Shown here in pieces: positions 23,701 through 34,519 of a stretch of DNA of 64,000 nt. A program made the position numbers and the translations under genes. Position 1 is the first letter of the stretch, and each line of letters begins with the position of its first letter. The stretch lies in assembly GCA_037576195.1 (NCBI GenBank), contig CM075102.1, forward strand, positions 35,088,745-35,152,744. The letters run 5' to 3'. The notes beneath the pieces are model-generated. The model did not search any database. It was not told where the DNA came from and saw only the letters and a list, made by a program, of their open reading frames with translations. The stretch comes from Phytoseiulus persimilis (taxonomy: Eukaryota > Arthropoda > Arachnida > Mesostigmata > Phytoseiidae).

Positions 23701-26700
23701 CGCGAAATAACGTTGTCGGAAATCGATTCGATGAATTTCCGAACGAAAACTCGACTTTGAGAAATGCGGAATCACGACGTTTTGAATCTGGGCTCTTCGA
23801 ATGCATTCATGGACCAAACGCTCCCGGGACGTTTTCGGAGATCAGGCGCCCGCGGGACAAGCGTAAATCGGATCTGATGTTCTTGGATCGACGAATAGGA
23901 CTTGAGCCGTAGTCGGAGATTCGATGGAGCTCGAATGCTCGAAAGAGAGCGTTTCGCCTCAGCAGTCCAGCTCAATTTCCTTCTCCATTCTCGTTCAAGC
24001 TTCGAAGAGAAGAAAAAAACTGGCTTCAAAAATGCGCAAGAGAAATTCATCAAATCAGTCACTGCTCGCCTCACGGTCGCTCAGGTGAGTTTCGTAATAA
24101 CTTGGCCAGACATGCCCCGGCTGATTCGAACGCTCGCACTCAATGCGAATTCCGCGCGTCGTGGTTTTGGCTTACTTTTCTGAATTTCCTCCGTGCCCGA
24201 ATTACTCGATGATTGTGACTTCTGAGAGCCGTCAGGACAGCGAAGACCAGACTGTCAGTACGGTGTTGGCCCATAGAGAGATCCATTCCGAAGCATTTTC
24301 TTCGATTGACGGAGCAGCAATCTACCACGTTCTCCGCCAATCGAGTTTCCATGCTTCCTACAGCAAAGTTGGCAATAGCGAGTACGGGTGGAAGGAAGAA
24401 ACATGGTCTAGCCGAGGTCAAAGGCGTTGACTTGTCATCCGATTCGCGCCACAAAGGGCTTCACGGCAAAAGCAGCTGTCGTCGAGTGCAGTTCGTGGCC
24501 TCAGCATCCGTTCCACTTTCCCTTCTCCCGAGACCCTGTCCACCCATAACACTTGATGAAGAGACTATCGAATATTGATGATTGAGTTCCGTTGCGTACA
24601 ATGCCCGGGGGTAGATATGACACGCCTTCCATGAGCGCCCAACATGAACGCCCTTCAGCCTGTTTGTAGCTCGGGAACGATACCGTCACCGGAAGCAATA
24701 CTCGGATGCTTTCCAGGTTGTCGAGGGCGTGAGAGCGGCCGGAGAGTTGAACTTCGACTTCGTGGCCCTGATTCTCCTCGCCGGGATGATCGCAGCCCTG
24801 GGACTGATGGATAACTCGGTGGTCTCCATCATTGCTGCTATGTTGGTTTCACCGCTCATGGTGAGACCTGGTCTTACTCATTGCTTTCTAGCGCTGGTAC
24901 ATTCGATTCCATCTGACTACCGTTGGTTATTCCCTTATCACCAGGGCCCCATCATGGCGATCACCTTCGGAATCATTATCCACGACTACAAACTCGTAAA
25001 AGCTGGACTACGGACTGAGCTGGTGGGGCTTGCCCTCTGTCTGAGCTTTGGCTTCTGTTTCGGCATAACTATGGCGTATTTCGGCGACGAGCAAGGCGCT
25101 TTGGCGTGGGGTCCCAATACTTGGCCCAATTCTGAGCAGACTGCAAGGTACAGCAACGATCTCCGATATCGATAATCAACGATTTTCGATGATGGAGGGG
25201 GGGGGGGACTCGATCTGCCAGAACCGAAACAAAGCTTCCATCGAGGTCGAATTTGAATTCTCACGAGATTCGTTCGCCTCAATCCCCGTTAATTTTTCAG
25301 AGGTCAATGGAGATCTTTGTGGGTTGGTGCCTTGGTTGCTCTGCCGTCTGGAGGGGGTGTTGCGATGGCAATCTTGGGCGGGAACTCGGCGTGTCTTGTG
25401 GGAGTAGCGATTTCGGCCTCACTGTTACCGCCTTCAATCAATTGCGTGAGTCCCGCAGAGGCAACGGCGAGCCAGCCTCAACCCTTCTCCCTCTGATGGC
25501 TCGAAGAGTGGAATCATTAATTTCGAGTCGCGACTCTATCAATCTAGTACGAGAAAGCTCTGTTCTGGACCTGTTTTTGCGAACGTCCCTCCAATACTGG
25601 TCTGTTCCACAGGGGACGTTGTGGTCATTGGCGCTGATGAAGGTGATAAAAGCTTCGTCTCAGGATCCCATCACGGTGAGTGGAAAATCTGCTTTCCGGG
25701 TGCTTTCAGGCTGTTAAAAAGTCCCGCGGCCGTCACCGCGCCACCAGCACGCTCTGAAACATGAACTGCCCTCTTGTGACCCACTCTGCTCCTGACACGA
25801 CAATGTACTTCTCCTCTCATCGAATTCTCACGTGGATCGACGGAGAATTTCATTCGTTTCTAATACCGTTGCATCAAGCGCGTTTTGCAGTTTTTTTTCT
25901 TCATTTCAGATCGAAGTTCCTGTCCCACGAACGAACTACACCATTGTGCGAGAAACGTACCCCGCGTTCGTAGCTCATCCGGGATTCAATGCGTACTATT
26001 TCGACAACGCTAACATGCACAAGGAGTGCGCCGTCATGGCCATAATATCATTCTGTTTGACGCTGGTCAACATCATGTGCATCATCATCGCTGGTTCACT
26101 TTTCCTGAAGGTGTGTTGGGTGAACGTTTAGTTCCCGTTCTCTCCTAAGATTCCACAGAACCGATCGATACGACCATACGAACTTTCGAGCTCTAGCATC
26201 CCTGGCTGGACGGTTCTCGATTCCACTGAGTCACAAGCGGAAGGGAACGTCACGGCTCGTCACGCAAGAAACTCTCTCAAGCAGACCGTGGTATCGATTA
26301 CTGCGAGAAAAGCAGGAAGTTCGTTGTCGACGGTCGAAGCTTCCAATGCGTTGGGAGAGAAGCAATCTCGGTGATTGCCCAGAAGAGTTTCGGCAGTCAC
26401 ACCATTTGAAGTGAGGAGCCGCCTCAACCGACGCCCTGATGGAGCGTCGCGGCTTCCGGCCGCCAGAACTGAAGAGTTTTCCATTCAGTTGAGCATGCGA
26501 ATTAGATTTCGTTCGAGACCTCGAGGAGCCTTGGGGAATCATAACACAGAACTTAGCTCGGGGCCAAACTGGTCTTCGAATTCTCTCCACCTCGATGGCC
26601 TTCAATGAGGAAACAACTGTTCCCGGGAAGGAGCTGCCCACCTCAACGAGGATCGTGGGCTGAAAGATACGGGGGTTCAGAGTGTCACTTGAACAAATCG

Positions 26701-27849
26701 AATTTGTCTTCCAGATAAAAGAGATCGCTCCGGAGAAATCTCTGCCAGACACCGATCGTTTCTGGAAGCATGATATCAGGGTTGCCAGGGAATACAACAG
26801 ACGGAACACTACCCTCGGATCTTCGGGCGACATGGCTCAGACAGTGCTGTCAGAATGGGCGGTGAGTTTTCGATTGGCGGGAAGTGATGCTCCCATCCGT
26901 GATCTTTTCCTCGTTCCCCTCTCGAGAGCCCTGAAGAAGAACGAATTCTTTTCCCAGACTGTTGCTGGCATCGATCCCAAGCTAATGAGCTCGGACAATC
27001 CGAAAGCACGTATGTCTCAGCTCCAAACCCTTCAAGACATTCTGATGGTAGGTTGAATGGGCTACGGCACCCCCTGATTACGGAATCATCAATCTGCTCG
27101 TGCCCACAATCGAGGGTTCCGGGAGTCAGGCCCTCGACTCTCGTTAGCTGGACCCAAGATAAGCCGTCGGAACTTTTCACAGGATGCCGAGGATGACGAC
27201 GTTTTCCAGACGGTTTCGAACAAGATGGGTAATATCGGAGGCGTAGATCCTGTGAGGAGACTTTCTAGAGCAGTATTGCCGCAGCTCCCACGATCTTCTC
27301 TCGGCGAGACAGTGCACTCTTCCGGAGGGTACGAGAGAAGGCCTAGCATCCTCGTAGGGAACATGCTGCAGGGCTATGGCAGACGGCTCAGTAGAATGGA
27401 CAATGCCTGCTATGTGAGTACACCACCATGGACTGCTCTCCAATATTCTAGAAATCTCAGCGGGTTGGTGCAATTTATCTCAGGTCGAGGCTTCGTCCTG
27501 AACTGTTGGAAAATAAGTACCAAGGCATTCTGAAAGCAGAGCCAGTCACGGATATCGATAGTTTTGAGGGCCCTGAACTTTGAACTTCAACAGAGAGGGG
27601 CGAAATCTAACGGACAATTTCGGTTACAAGACGAATCCTGAGTTCAGGTCGAGCAACTCCGACCCGCCGATCCCACTTCAAGACCGGCGGAGATCATCCG
27701 TGGCCAGGGTCATGAACATGAGCTACTGGCCATCGCAGTCACAACAACAAAGACCGTTATCTGAAGGTGACGGCAGGAGTCGTCTCGGCACGCACAGGAG
27801 CGTGCCTCCTGTTCGAGAAGAAGAGTCCGACGTATACAGCCACATCTGA
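20578..27849 (+). CDS. DUF389 domain multi-pass membrane protein, gene model
   Basis: Member of the DUF389 family (uncharacterised hydrophobic domain), widespread in bacteria and present in some invertebrates; molecular function unknown. Exons linked in frame: 20890-21062, 24000-24084, 24717-24860, 24945-25147, 25301-25445, 25613-25675, 25910-26110, 26715-26861, 26958-27047, 27183-27413, 27452-27516, 27594-27849: 1803 bases, 600 residues plus stop. A possible first exon at 20578-20751 would add 58 residues. The N-terminal cytosolic part (ETLAHLEIKDAVW, LRLLTARGIGTDERS) looks like the ferredoxin-like N-domain of the family. The core carries the typical helices FDFVALILLAGMIAALGLM, AAMLVSPLM-GPIMAITFG, ALVALPSGGGVAMAILGG and VGVAISASLLPPSIN. 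The C-terminal 200 residues are polar, Ser/Arg-rich and unconserved. An extra exon inside the 2.9 kb intron 21063-23999 cannot be excluded. Confidence 0.85.
20890..21062 (+). CDS. DUF389 gene, N-domain exon
   Basis: Acceptor cttcaatcattccag, donor gtgagt, 57 codons plus two bases. Encodes ALRETLAHLEIKDAVWCTS, DDFYQVFFGVETSDETDMV and LRLLTARGIGTDERSTV. The acidic, alternating helix and strand pattern fits the DUF389 N-terminal domain. Its two leftover bases (GC) join the C at 24000 to keep the frame. Confidence 0.68.
21063..23999 (+). other. Large DUF389 intron, 2.9 kb
   Basis: The frame joins directly across it, but an extra exon of a length divisible by three would also fit. Overlapping open frames on both strands at 22657-23085 and 22936-23364 look like chance. 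No recognised gene inside. Confidence 0.5.
24000..24084 (+). CDS. DUF389 gene, linker exon
   Basis: Acceptor ttctcgttcaag, donor gtgagt. Encodes a basic amphipathic stretch FEEKKKTGFKNAQEKFIKS then TARLTVAQ, directly before VVEGVRAAGE of the next exon. A basic helix just before the first membrane segment is usual in the family. Confidence 0.75.
24717..24860 (+). CDS. DUF389 gene, membrane helices 1-2
   Basis: Acceptor gctttccag, donor gtgaga, 48 codons. Encodes VVEGVRAAGELNFDF, the helix VALILLAGMIAALGLMDNS and IIAAMLVSPLM. These are hallmark sequences of DUF389 proteins (the A.GL..NS and MLVSPLMGPI motifs). Confidence 0.95.
24945..25147 (+). CDS. DUF389 gene, helices 2-3
   Basis: Acceptor ccttatcaccag, donor gtacag. 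Begins GPIMAITFGIIIHDYKLVK, then TELVGLALCLSFGFCFGITM, and ends in a loop with TWPNSEQTAR. Completes the SPLM-GPI motif across the intron. Confidence 0.95.
25197..25207 (+). repeat. G11 tract in DUF389 intron
   Basis: Eleven consecutive G residues between exons at 25147 and 25301. Length in the read data may be unreliable. Confidence 0.9.
25301..25445 (+). CDS. DUF389 gene, ALPSG and SASLLPP motif exon
   Basis: Acceptor gttaatttttcag, donor gtgagt. The frame set by the preceding two leftover bases encodes LWVGALVALPSGGGVAMAIL then GGNSACLVGVAISASLLPPS and INC, the second set of DUF389 hallmark motifs. The visible long open frames here are in other phases and are shadows. Confidence 0.95.
25613..25675 (+). 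CDS. DUF389 gene, 21-codon exon
   Basis: Acceptor tggtctgttccacag, donor gtgagt, phase 0 both sides. Encodes GTLWSLALMKVIKASSQDPI T, taking the place of the NAG.LW.LA helix that follows LLPP.. in family members. Confidence 0.88.
25910..26110 (+). CDS. DUF389 gene, last membrane helix exon
   Basis: Acceptor tttttttcttcatttcag, donor gtgtgt. Encodes an extramembrane loop (VPVPRTNYTIVRETYPAFV, NAYYFDNANMHKECA) then a long helix MAIISFCLTLVNIMCIIIAG SLFLK. Glycosylation-type N-Y-T is visible. Confidence 0.9.
26715..26861 (+). CDS. DUF389 gene, C-terminal tail exon 1
   Basis: Acceptor atttgtcttccag, donor gtgagt. Follows the last helix directly: IKEIAPEKSLPDTDRFWKHD, IRVAREYNR, MAQTVLSEWA. Cytosolic-type, charged. 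Confidence 0.85.
26958..27047 (+). CDS. DUF389 gene, C-terminal tail exon 2
   Basis: Acceptor cgaattcttttcccag, donor gtaggt, thirty codons in phase 0: TVAGIDPKLMSSDNPKARMS then QLQTLQDILM. The longer open frame around it includes intron sequence. Confidence 0.82.
27183..27413 (+). CDS. DUF389 gene, C-terminal tail exon 3
   Basis: Acceptor ggaacttttcacag, donor gtgagt. Encodes DAEDDDVFQTVSNKMGNIGG and a Ser/Arg-rich stretch (RRLSRAV, YERRPSILVGNML, GRRLSRMDNACY). RRLS and RRPS are sites of the kind used by basophilic kinases (inference). Confidence 0.82.
27452..27516 (+). CDS. DUF389 gene, penultimate exon with alternative end
   Basis: Acceptor ctccaatattctag. Encodes KSQRVGAIYLRSRLRPELLE N. 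Splicing at gtacca (27517) joins it in frame to the last exon at 27594. If the 77-base intron is retained, the frame continues 21 codons to a stop at 27581-27583 (ending DIDSFEGPEL). Confidence 0.7.
27594..27849 (+). CDS. DUF389 gene, last exon
   Basis: Acceptor tgaacttcaacag. Encodes EGRNLTDNFGYKTNPEF, a Ser/Gln/Arg-rich tail (QDRRRSS, SQSQQQRPLSEGDG) and the end VREEESDVYSHI, stop at 27847-27849. Phase matches the preceding exon. Confidence 0.65.
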
Positions 27850-30800
27850 TCTGAAAGGAAATACAAAGCGACAACCGATCTCTTACTAAACCCCGGAACG
27901 ATCGCAATAAGACTGCTTGAAGATCGCACATCCATCACCGTCACAGGATACGAAAACAATGGCGCTGAGCCGGCGCGAGGGGGGTTCATCATCGGAAAGA
28001 GTTTGTTAGCTTGAAACTCATCCCCAGGATCAGCCTCGTGGATGCAACTTGCCGAGCCTGAGGACGTTATTCGCACCGGAGTAAATCAATTCGAAGACAA
28101 GAGCATAATCGCGATCCGGGCACTTCATCAATCATCAATAGCTGCACCGGCATGAAAAAATCGAGAACTGCTTTAACACAGATTTCGATCCAGCAGTCAT
28201 ATCGAGTCTCCGCAAAGTACTTAAAACGTCGCTTAAACACCGCTGAGAACTCTGTCTTACCCACGAATATCTGTATATTTCTAATCGTCTTGAAATGATG
28301 AGCGGCTCCGTGCCCAGTTCCCAATTTCTGATTCTCACTTTTGCCATTCGTGTGCTAAGCGATTTCCGAATGCATTGGAATAAGAATAAGAATGTATGCC
28401 GAGTACTTTCATTCCGGTGACGTTCCCGCACGGTGGGCAATGAGGGGAGGAGATCAGGCTCGAGCTCGCCTGCATATATGTTCTCGGAGTTTTTTTTTGT
28501 ATCACCGTCTTCCTCAAGAGGCTCTATGACCGGAGGCGTGGGATTGCCTGTCGAGGCAAGTTCTGCCAAACCTGGGCGATGCACTCCGGCATTTTTCCGA
28601 TGAAACCAGAAGTCACTCCCAGAAAAGCTGGAGGGCTGCTCGGACCGGGCCGCAATCAGAGGGGGCGTTTTCGTCGGAATCGCTATCGAGTACGCTTCCG
28701 GGTATGGTGGGATTTAGGGACGCCAAGTGGATGCAAATTAATGTGGAGCGAATATTAATGTTATGAATAAAAGCGTATAGGGGAGACAAAAATGTGTGAG
28801 AAAACGAGCTCGAGCTGGTTCCGGCCTTTCCGGCGGTACTTCTTCGAGCCGGCGTTGGAACAGATTCAGCAAACCACCGAGACAAGAACCTCAGGAGCAG
28901 CCTAATTCCTGAGCAGCTATAGGCGACGTCTCGGACCTGGTTGGTTACAGGCCACGTTCTACAGGCACGGTCCATATAGGGTTTTCGACCGCTATCTCGA
29001 ACAGTGTTGAGAAAAGTTTAGCTCGCTCAGTCCGATGCCAAAAAAACGGCCTAATTCTCGAGATGGTTGAAAAGTGTTATCTTGGAAAGTTAGTTGCCAG
29101 CCGATCACGCACTCCTAGAATGTCCTTAGAGGAGCATGCGGCGAATCACTCGGGGATACAGATGTTCGACTGCGTGCACGCGAAATTTCGGTGTGACCCG
29201 GTTAGGAGAAAGAGGCAAGCAGCGAGCGTACATTCCTTCCCTGTCCAGCCATGTGTCGACTTCCTGATATCGTGCCCCTCTCCTAGTTGCAACAGGTTTC
29301 GGCTGAAGATTCGGCTGCACCTGAATTATCAGCGGAATGCCATCCTACGGAGATGAATTTTCTGTCGGTACAACGGAAGATGCCGATGAAATTGAGCCGT
29401 GACGCCTGACAAGTGTGGGTCCGGATTCCGCGGGTGAGGTTGCCAATGATGCCGATTTGCGGCTCGGAGGGTGACCTCGAGGTTCCCTAACTGAGCAGAG
29501 CGGAACTCTCGAACAATCAACGATACATTCGGAGCGTCGAATTCGGCGGGAAATTCCAGAGTTCGTGATCACAGCCAGAACTACCCCTGCAGCACCAAGA
29601 AAAAGCTTGTCTGAGCAGGATGCTGGACCTGAAGAAAACGACGGGTGGTTAATGACCTCCTTGGGTTCTTCCTCTCATGGGATAACTGTGCCCACGTGGA
29701 CGTCGGTGGGAGTCCGAGTTGCGAACATTCGGAATAAATTGTGGATCTTTTGAGACCTGAAGGATTACTCCTACAAAAAGGAACACTAGGATAGGTCACA
29801 AGAGTGTAGTAGACGAGAGATCTCGAGAGCATCGGCGAGTCGAAAGGATTCATGCGAGAAGAGATCTGTTGATAGCAGATGAACGCTGTCCGGACTCGAG
29901 AAAACTCCGGAGTCGAGCCACGGTGGGCTCGGCCACTGTCGGTCGTCAGCATGCCAGAACGAGTTCTGTTTACAATCCGAAGCACGTTGTCGCATCCTAG
30001 GCAGCTCTCTGCGTCGAGCTTCCCATCCACCCTCCCACATTTCTGCCGCGGAGGGCTGCGGCACCAACACCACAGCAGCAACACTCTTCTTCTACGAAAA
30101 AAAGAAGAATTCTCTTTCTTTTGAGAAAGTGACGGGCGCCGAGAGCGACCCCTAGCGCCATACGAGACGAGCATAGGGCTTGTGTGCTGTGATTGGTCGT
30201 GGAGCATACACCGCACGTCCGGACAGTTGACGAAAGGTACGTAGCCCGTTTATTTGCGCTCATTTTCAACATCCGACACGTGCTCCAGGGTCCGGTTGTC
30301 GAGAGATTAGAGGAAGCTGGTTGAATAGTTCTCCGCGGATGTGCTTCGACGCGCGGTTCAGTTTTCTCCGGATGTGAAGATATTCGGAGCAAAATTCCCG
30401 ACTGCCGGATCAAGTATTGTGCCGAGCCGTCAGATGAGTGTCTGAAGCGTTTCGCGCGGTGTCATTATCGCTTTCGGGGAGATGTTCTTGCTTGATTCCA
30501 AAGCTGAATCTCGGGCTCCACCTATCTCGAGTTTATATTCTCTTAGCTGAGAGAGTTATCCTCGTGGAAGATAGGCGAGCAGTGGCCCCTCCGGCCTCTC
30601 TTCGGAACCGCTGGAAATACCGCAGGAGAGGCTGTTCGAAAGACTGCTGGAGGTCCATTCCTCCACACCTCTCAGCTCGCAGCCGAGCTCGGACTTGATT
30701 CTTCCTCCAGCATGCGATCACCGCTTTCGCTCCGAGCCGTGATGGCTATGGACGAAAGGTCTAGCCTCGACCTCCGCGTGGAATCGCTGAAACCGCTCCG

Positions 30801-33262
30801 ACAAACTTCTCCGCGAAATTATTTTCGGACGACACTTCGAAATTCGACAAAGATCGGCACCCACGGCGAGTCTGATCCACGGAACGAGCTCGCGAAAGCC
30901 ATCATTCTGGTGGAGACTCTCCTCGCGGAGTTTGACTCTAGTCTCCGACTGACGGCTGTGAATTCTTCGTCGAGTCGGAGTTCGACCGTAAAGATCGATT
31001 GGAAACGCTTCCCTGTTGAGTCGAATTCGAGAAGAGCCGAAGCTGGGCCCATGAAAGGAACGCGCGCGCTGTCTCCCACGCATTTTCTGACTCTTGTAGA
31101 GCCCATATATGGAGGCCGAAGTCGGCAAGATGCTTCAGCGTACTTTGTCTGCACCGTTAACGTCGAAGCTATCGATGACCGACCGACCGAGCCGAGCTGT
31201 ACCCTCTCTTCCCTAGGTTGAGATATTCAAGCTGAGATCCACTGTCATTTGAGTGTAGTTCCTATGAGACTCCTAGTCCGGCACTGCCTGGACCGAAACG
31301 TCGGAAACTGACGCGAACGGAAGTCGGTTCAATCGTTCATTATATCCGATGTAGGGACTGAGACTTATCTGAGGTTGGACGATGGAGTTTCCCCGCCACG
31401 CTCGGAGCCTCGCAGGACAGCTGAGCTCCGATGTCTGGAATTCTACCTCTGCAATCGCGTCGGAGGCGACCTCGAATGAGAAACAATCCCAAAAACCCTT
31501 TTCCCTTGCATGGCGATTTTCGCGTATGCTTGCTTCGCCACGTACTCTACGTCACAGCGATGAATGGCGGTCTGTTCCGATCAGGGTTCGGCTCGCCGGT
31601 TAATTTTTTGTAGGCGTAGCTCCCAGTTGGTGATTTCCCTCGCTATCCTGTCGGAGATTTCCTGCCTTGACAGATTCGACGAAAACATGACCAGTATCCC
31701 TCAACGATCAGAACCGCGCTCAACTACACAAATCAGCTGCTCATGAACTCCTTAAAAGGACGAGCTAGTTATCAGTAAGCGCGTGGGAGTTTTTCAGCCA
31801 GAACCGAATCATTCGGAACGCGGAGCACCGAACGCAGACCGGATATGTTGATCGTTTCCGATCGGCGACGTGAGAAACAGTCCTATTTCGCGGCTTTCGG
31901 TCATGCGTTCCTCAACTGTGGACCGAGAGGTCAGCCTTCCCGTATGATTCTGCTCGCTCCAAGATAACGAACAGAGTGAGAAAATCGGTCGAATATGCAG
32001 GGAAGCAAAGAGTGGATTGTTTCAAAAAAAACTATCTCTCTTGTGTCGAACCTGCAGTTGACTCGCTGTCGCTGATAAACCGCGCGCAATACCCATCCTG
32101 AGTCAGGAATAAATCAAAGGAACCCGACTCGACTGCGAGATTGTGGAATTCTCTTCGTCGCGCGATAGAGCAGTTATACTCGAGCTCATATTTGATTCGA
32201 CTTTGTAGCAAAACTAGCCTGCTGATGAAGTCCGAGGAAACGGATTTCGAGAAGCGGGGTTCCCCTTTGCCCCGGACGGACGAACGAATAAATGTTCAAA
32301 GACGCTCCTTGGGATAACGTACATTCAACTTAGAGCATGGTCGGCATTTAATGTTTCGAATCCTGTATTTGAAGGCACTCCCTTCTCGGAGAAGAACTTG
32401 AAGCCGCTGAATCGAAAATAACGCTTGAGAGTCAGGTCTAATGGACGTGGCTGGGATTAGAAGGAGAAACCCTCCAAGCGGGATGCATCGCCCGCAGTGC
32501 CAGTTTTGTGAGTGGCGACGAGATTCTATTTATGGAACCGTCTTGTGGCACCCCAGAAAGCTAGGGCGTTGCTTGAGGGAGAGCTTTCTCGGAGTGCTTC
32601 TCAACACAGAGCACTAGCGAGCATTCTCGTATCAACCTATGCTGATCTAAGTTCTGCGGATACTTTCTAGCCATTGAAAATCTGCCGCTTGTATATGGTG
32701 ATTTCCGACTCGTATCAGGACCGCCTAATGACTCGGTGGCAGCCCACACACGGGCGACTGCGTTCCTCGTCTCGTTCGGGCTCCATTGCTCATGGCGTTT
32801 TGGAGAGAGCCGACGACCTTTACTTATCTCAAGGAAGTCGAACGAGCGGCGCACCCCCTTCTTCCCAGAAAGCTGGATAAGTGATCGGACTCTGGAAACA
32901 CTCGATGCACTCGGACGAACATGTTTCCAGAACTTTTCCTCCACTCGCTGAGCAGTTCAAACCAAAGAACCCTGAATCAATTGCCATCCGGATCCTTCGC
33001 TTCTCTCGGCGTGCTACCACCTCGGAATTGGTTCGGAGAGGATGGGAAACATTCTGCACCGGCCTGGTTGAGAAAAAATGAGATGCGTCCGGCGGGAAGA
33101 AGTTCTGCAACGGTAGCGCGACGGATCTGCGAAGAATTTCAACGGTTCAACGAACCTTATCATAGATTGAGATGTTGAATATTTTCAGGGTACTGTTGAG
33201 CCGAGCTCCAAGTTATTCCTCGGATTAAGCTGGAGCCGGGTTCGACTGGGTCATAGCCCGCA
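27850..33262. other. Intergenic region, no recognised gene
   Basis: About 5.4 kb between the DUF389 stop and the small secreted-protein gene. I searched the minus strand here for the missing neuroglian exons (FN3-5 second half, membrane span, FIGQY-type ankyrin motif) and found none. Open frames at 30712-31221 (plus) and 30216-29581 (minus) match nothing I know. Confidence 0.45.
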
Positions 33263-33350
33263 ATGGCCCTTTCGAAGGGCAGTCGTTTGGGACTGATAGC
33301 CATTGTGATGAGTGTTTGCAGTCAGACAGTTAATCCAGAAACTACTGAAC
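33263..33350 (+). CDS. Secreted-protein gene exon 1 (signal peptide)
   Basis: Twenty-nine codons plus one base ending TVNPETTE, donor gtgagt. A 5' UTR acceptor (gaatattttcag) lies at about 33177-33188, so transcription may start further upstream. Confidence 0.55.
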
Positions 33351-34519
33351 GTGAGTGATGCATTTGTGATTTTCTACAGAGGAGACGGAAATTTTTTTAC
33401 AAGGGGGGGTTCGATCGAGTAACGACTGAGCGAGCCCACTCGTGCTTCCAGAGAGTATTTCGAGAGACCGATGGCTCCAAGACTCGCGAAATTCGAGAAC
33501 CCAGAGCAGAGGTTGGTCCTGCAAGTCAAGTTTATCATGGATTGTTGAAATTTTAGTAGCGAATGCATCTTCAGCAGGCTGGAGTTGCATGCACGGCCAG
33601 CTTTCAGATGAGCTTCTTAACGTAGTACATGATAGTATTGGCTCATTAAACATTAACAGTCAAAGTAGATCTAACTCAGTGAATGAATTTTCGCGATCAT
33701 TTCGAAATATAAAACTATTCTCCAATCAAATGCATCGCTCCATCATGATTTCCAGTGGGGTGAGGATATTGCAGGTAAATTGATTTTAACCTTTTGAGCA
33801 GCTCTTGAGGTTGCTTCTCGCCTTTCAGAGGACGAACGATAAAAGTGTCGGCTTGAATGTTACATCAGAATCATGTTGCAAACTATAGCGCAGTACGTAC
33901 ACAAGAGTGTAGGGGGACGAGACTGTATTTCATTGATTAAAAAAAACTGGCGTCTCTCGTATGCGGTCCGCCGTCTTCAGTGCCAATGCTGATGTGTTCG
34001 AGTATTCCAGTTTCAGTTCAGCCGAACGAAAGGTTCTTCCATCTCTGTTCGAATGCGAATCCTATATGTATACAGAACGGCCGACGAGTGGCTGGTCGAA
34101 GAAACGAAGAAGAGTATCTCCTTCTAGGGTTTCTCTTGTAATAGAGGTCGAAGCACGGCAGCAAAAAACCTACATGGGGAACGTTCATTCTCCGTGGGCT
34201 CTTTTTTGGTTGCGATTCTGAGATAAGGTTCGGGGAATGGGTGAGAACGGGGAATCGGAACGCTTTCCCGGCTGCGGATCGCTCTCACATGCGGGTCTCT
34301 CATGTTTGAACTCGATCGCACTGTAGTCCGTCTAATAACCGACTTCAACTCATCATATTGAGTTCGATTCAGAGCCACGGCAATACTACCCCTCACAAAG
34401 GACGGTGCCACCAGGAGCTTCTAGCGCGGATGTCGAGTATTTCCCAGGAACATACCGGAGAANACGACCATATACGATTCCTTGAACAACGCCTCGAGAA
34501 CGAAAATCGAGCAACCAAG
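33263..34519 (+). CDS. Putative secreted protein gene, opposite strand to neuroglian
   Basis: Three short exons join in phase: 33263-33350, 33557-33774 and 34448-34519 (378 bases, 126 codons). Exon 1 starts with a good initiation context (G at -3 and +4) and a typical signal peptide (basic start MALSKGSRLG, core LIAIVMSVCSQ). The mature part has one Cys (GWSCMHG) and is otherwise polar and helical with heptad-like stretches (LSDELLNVVHDSIGSLNI, DHIRFLEQRLENENRATK). Such an N-terminal helical region is seen in fibrinogen-related lectins, but no fibrinogen domain is visible, so I assign no function. After 34519 the next good acceptor (attgttacag at 34585-34594) would give an immediate TGA, ending the protein at 126 residues; alternatively later exons lie beyond. 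The DNA of exon 2 is AT-richer than its surroundings. Confidence 0.5.
33557..33774 (+). CDS. Secreted-protein gene exon 2
   Basis: Acceptor ttgaaattttag, donor gtaaat. The first two bases complete a Leu codon with the last base of exon 1. Encodes ANASSAGWSCMHGQLSDELL, then NVVHDSIGSLNINSQSRSNS, and ends SSGVRILQ. Confidence 0.52.
34448..34519 (+). CDS. Secreted-protein gene exon 3 (contains N)
   Basis: Exactly 24 codons, acceptor gagtatttcccag, donor gtgagc: EHTGE, one codon with the undetermined base 34463, then DHIRFLEQRLENENRATK. Strongly helical. Only 110 bases separate it from neuroglian exon 8 on the other strand. Confidence 0.42.
34463..34463. other. Undetermined base (N)
   Basis: The only ambiguous base in the window. 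It falls inside an exon candidate and close to the point where neuroglian exons stop being found, so local sequence or assembly quality should be doubted. Confidence 0.99.
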
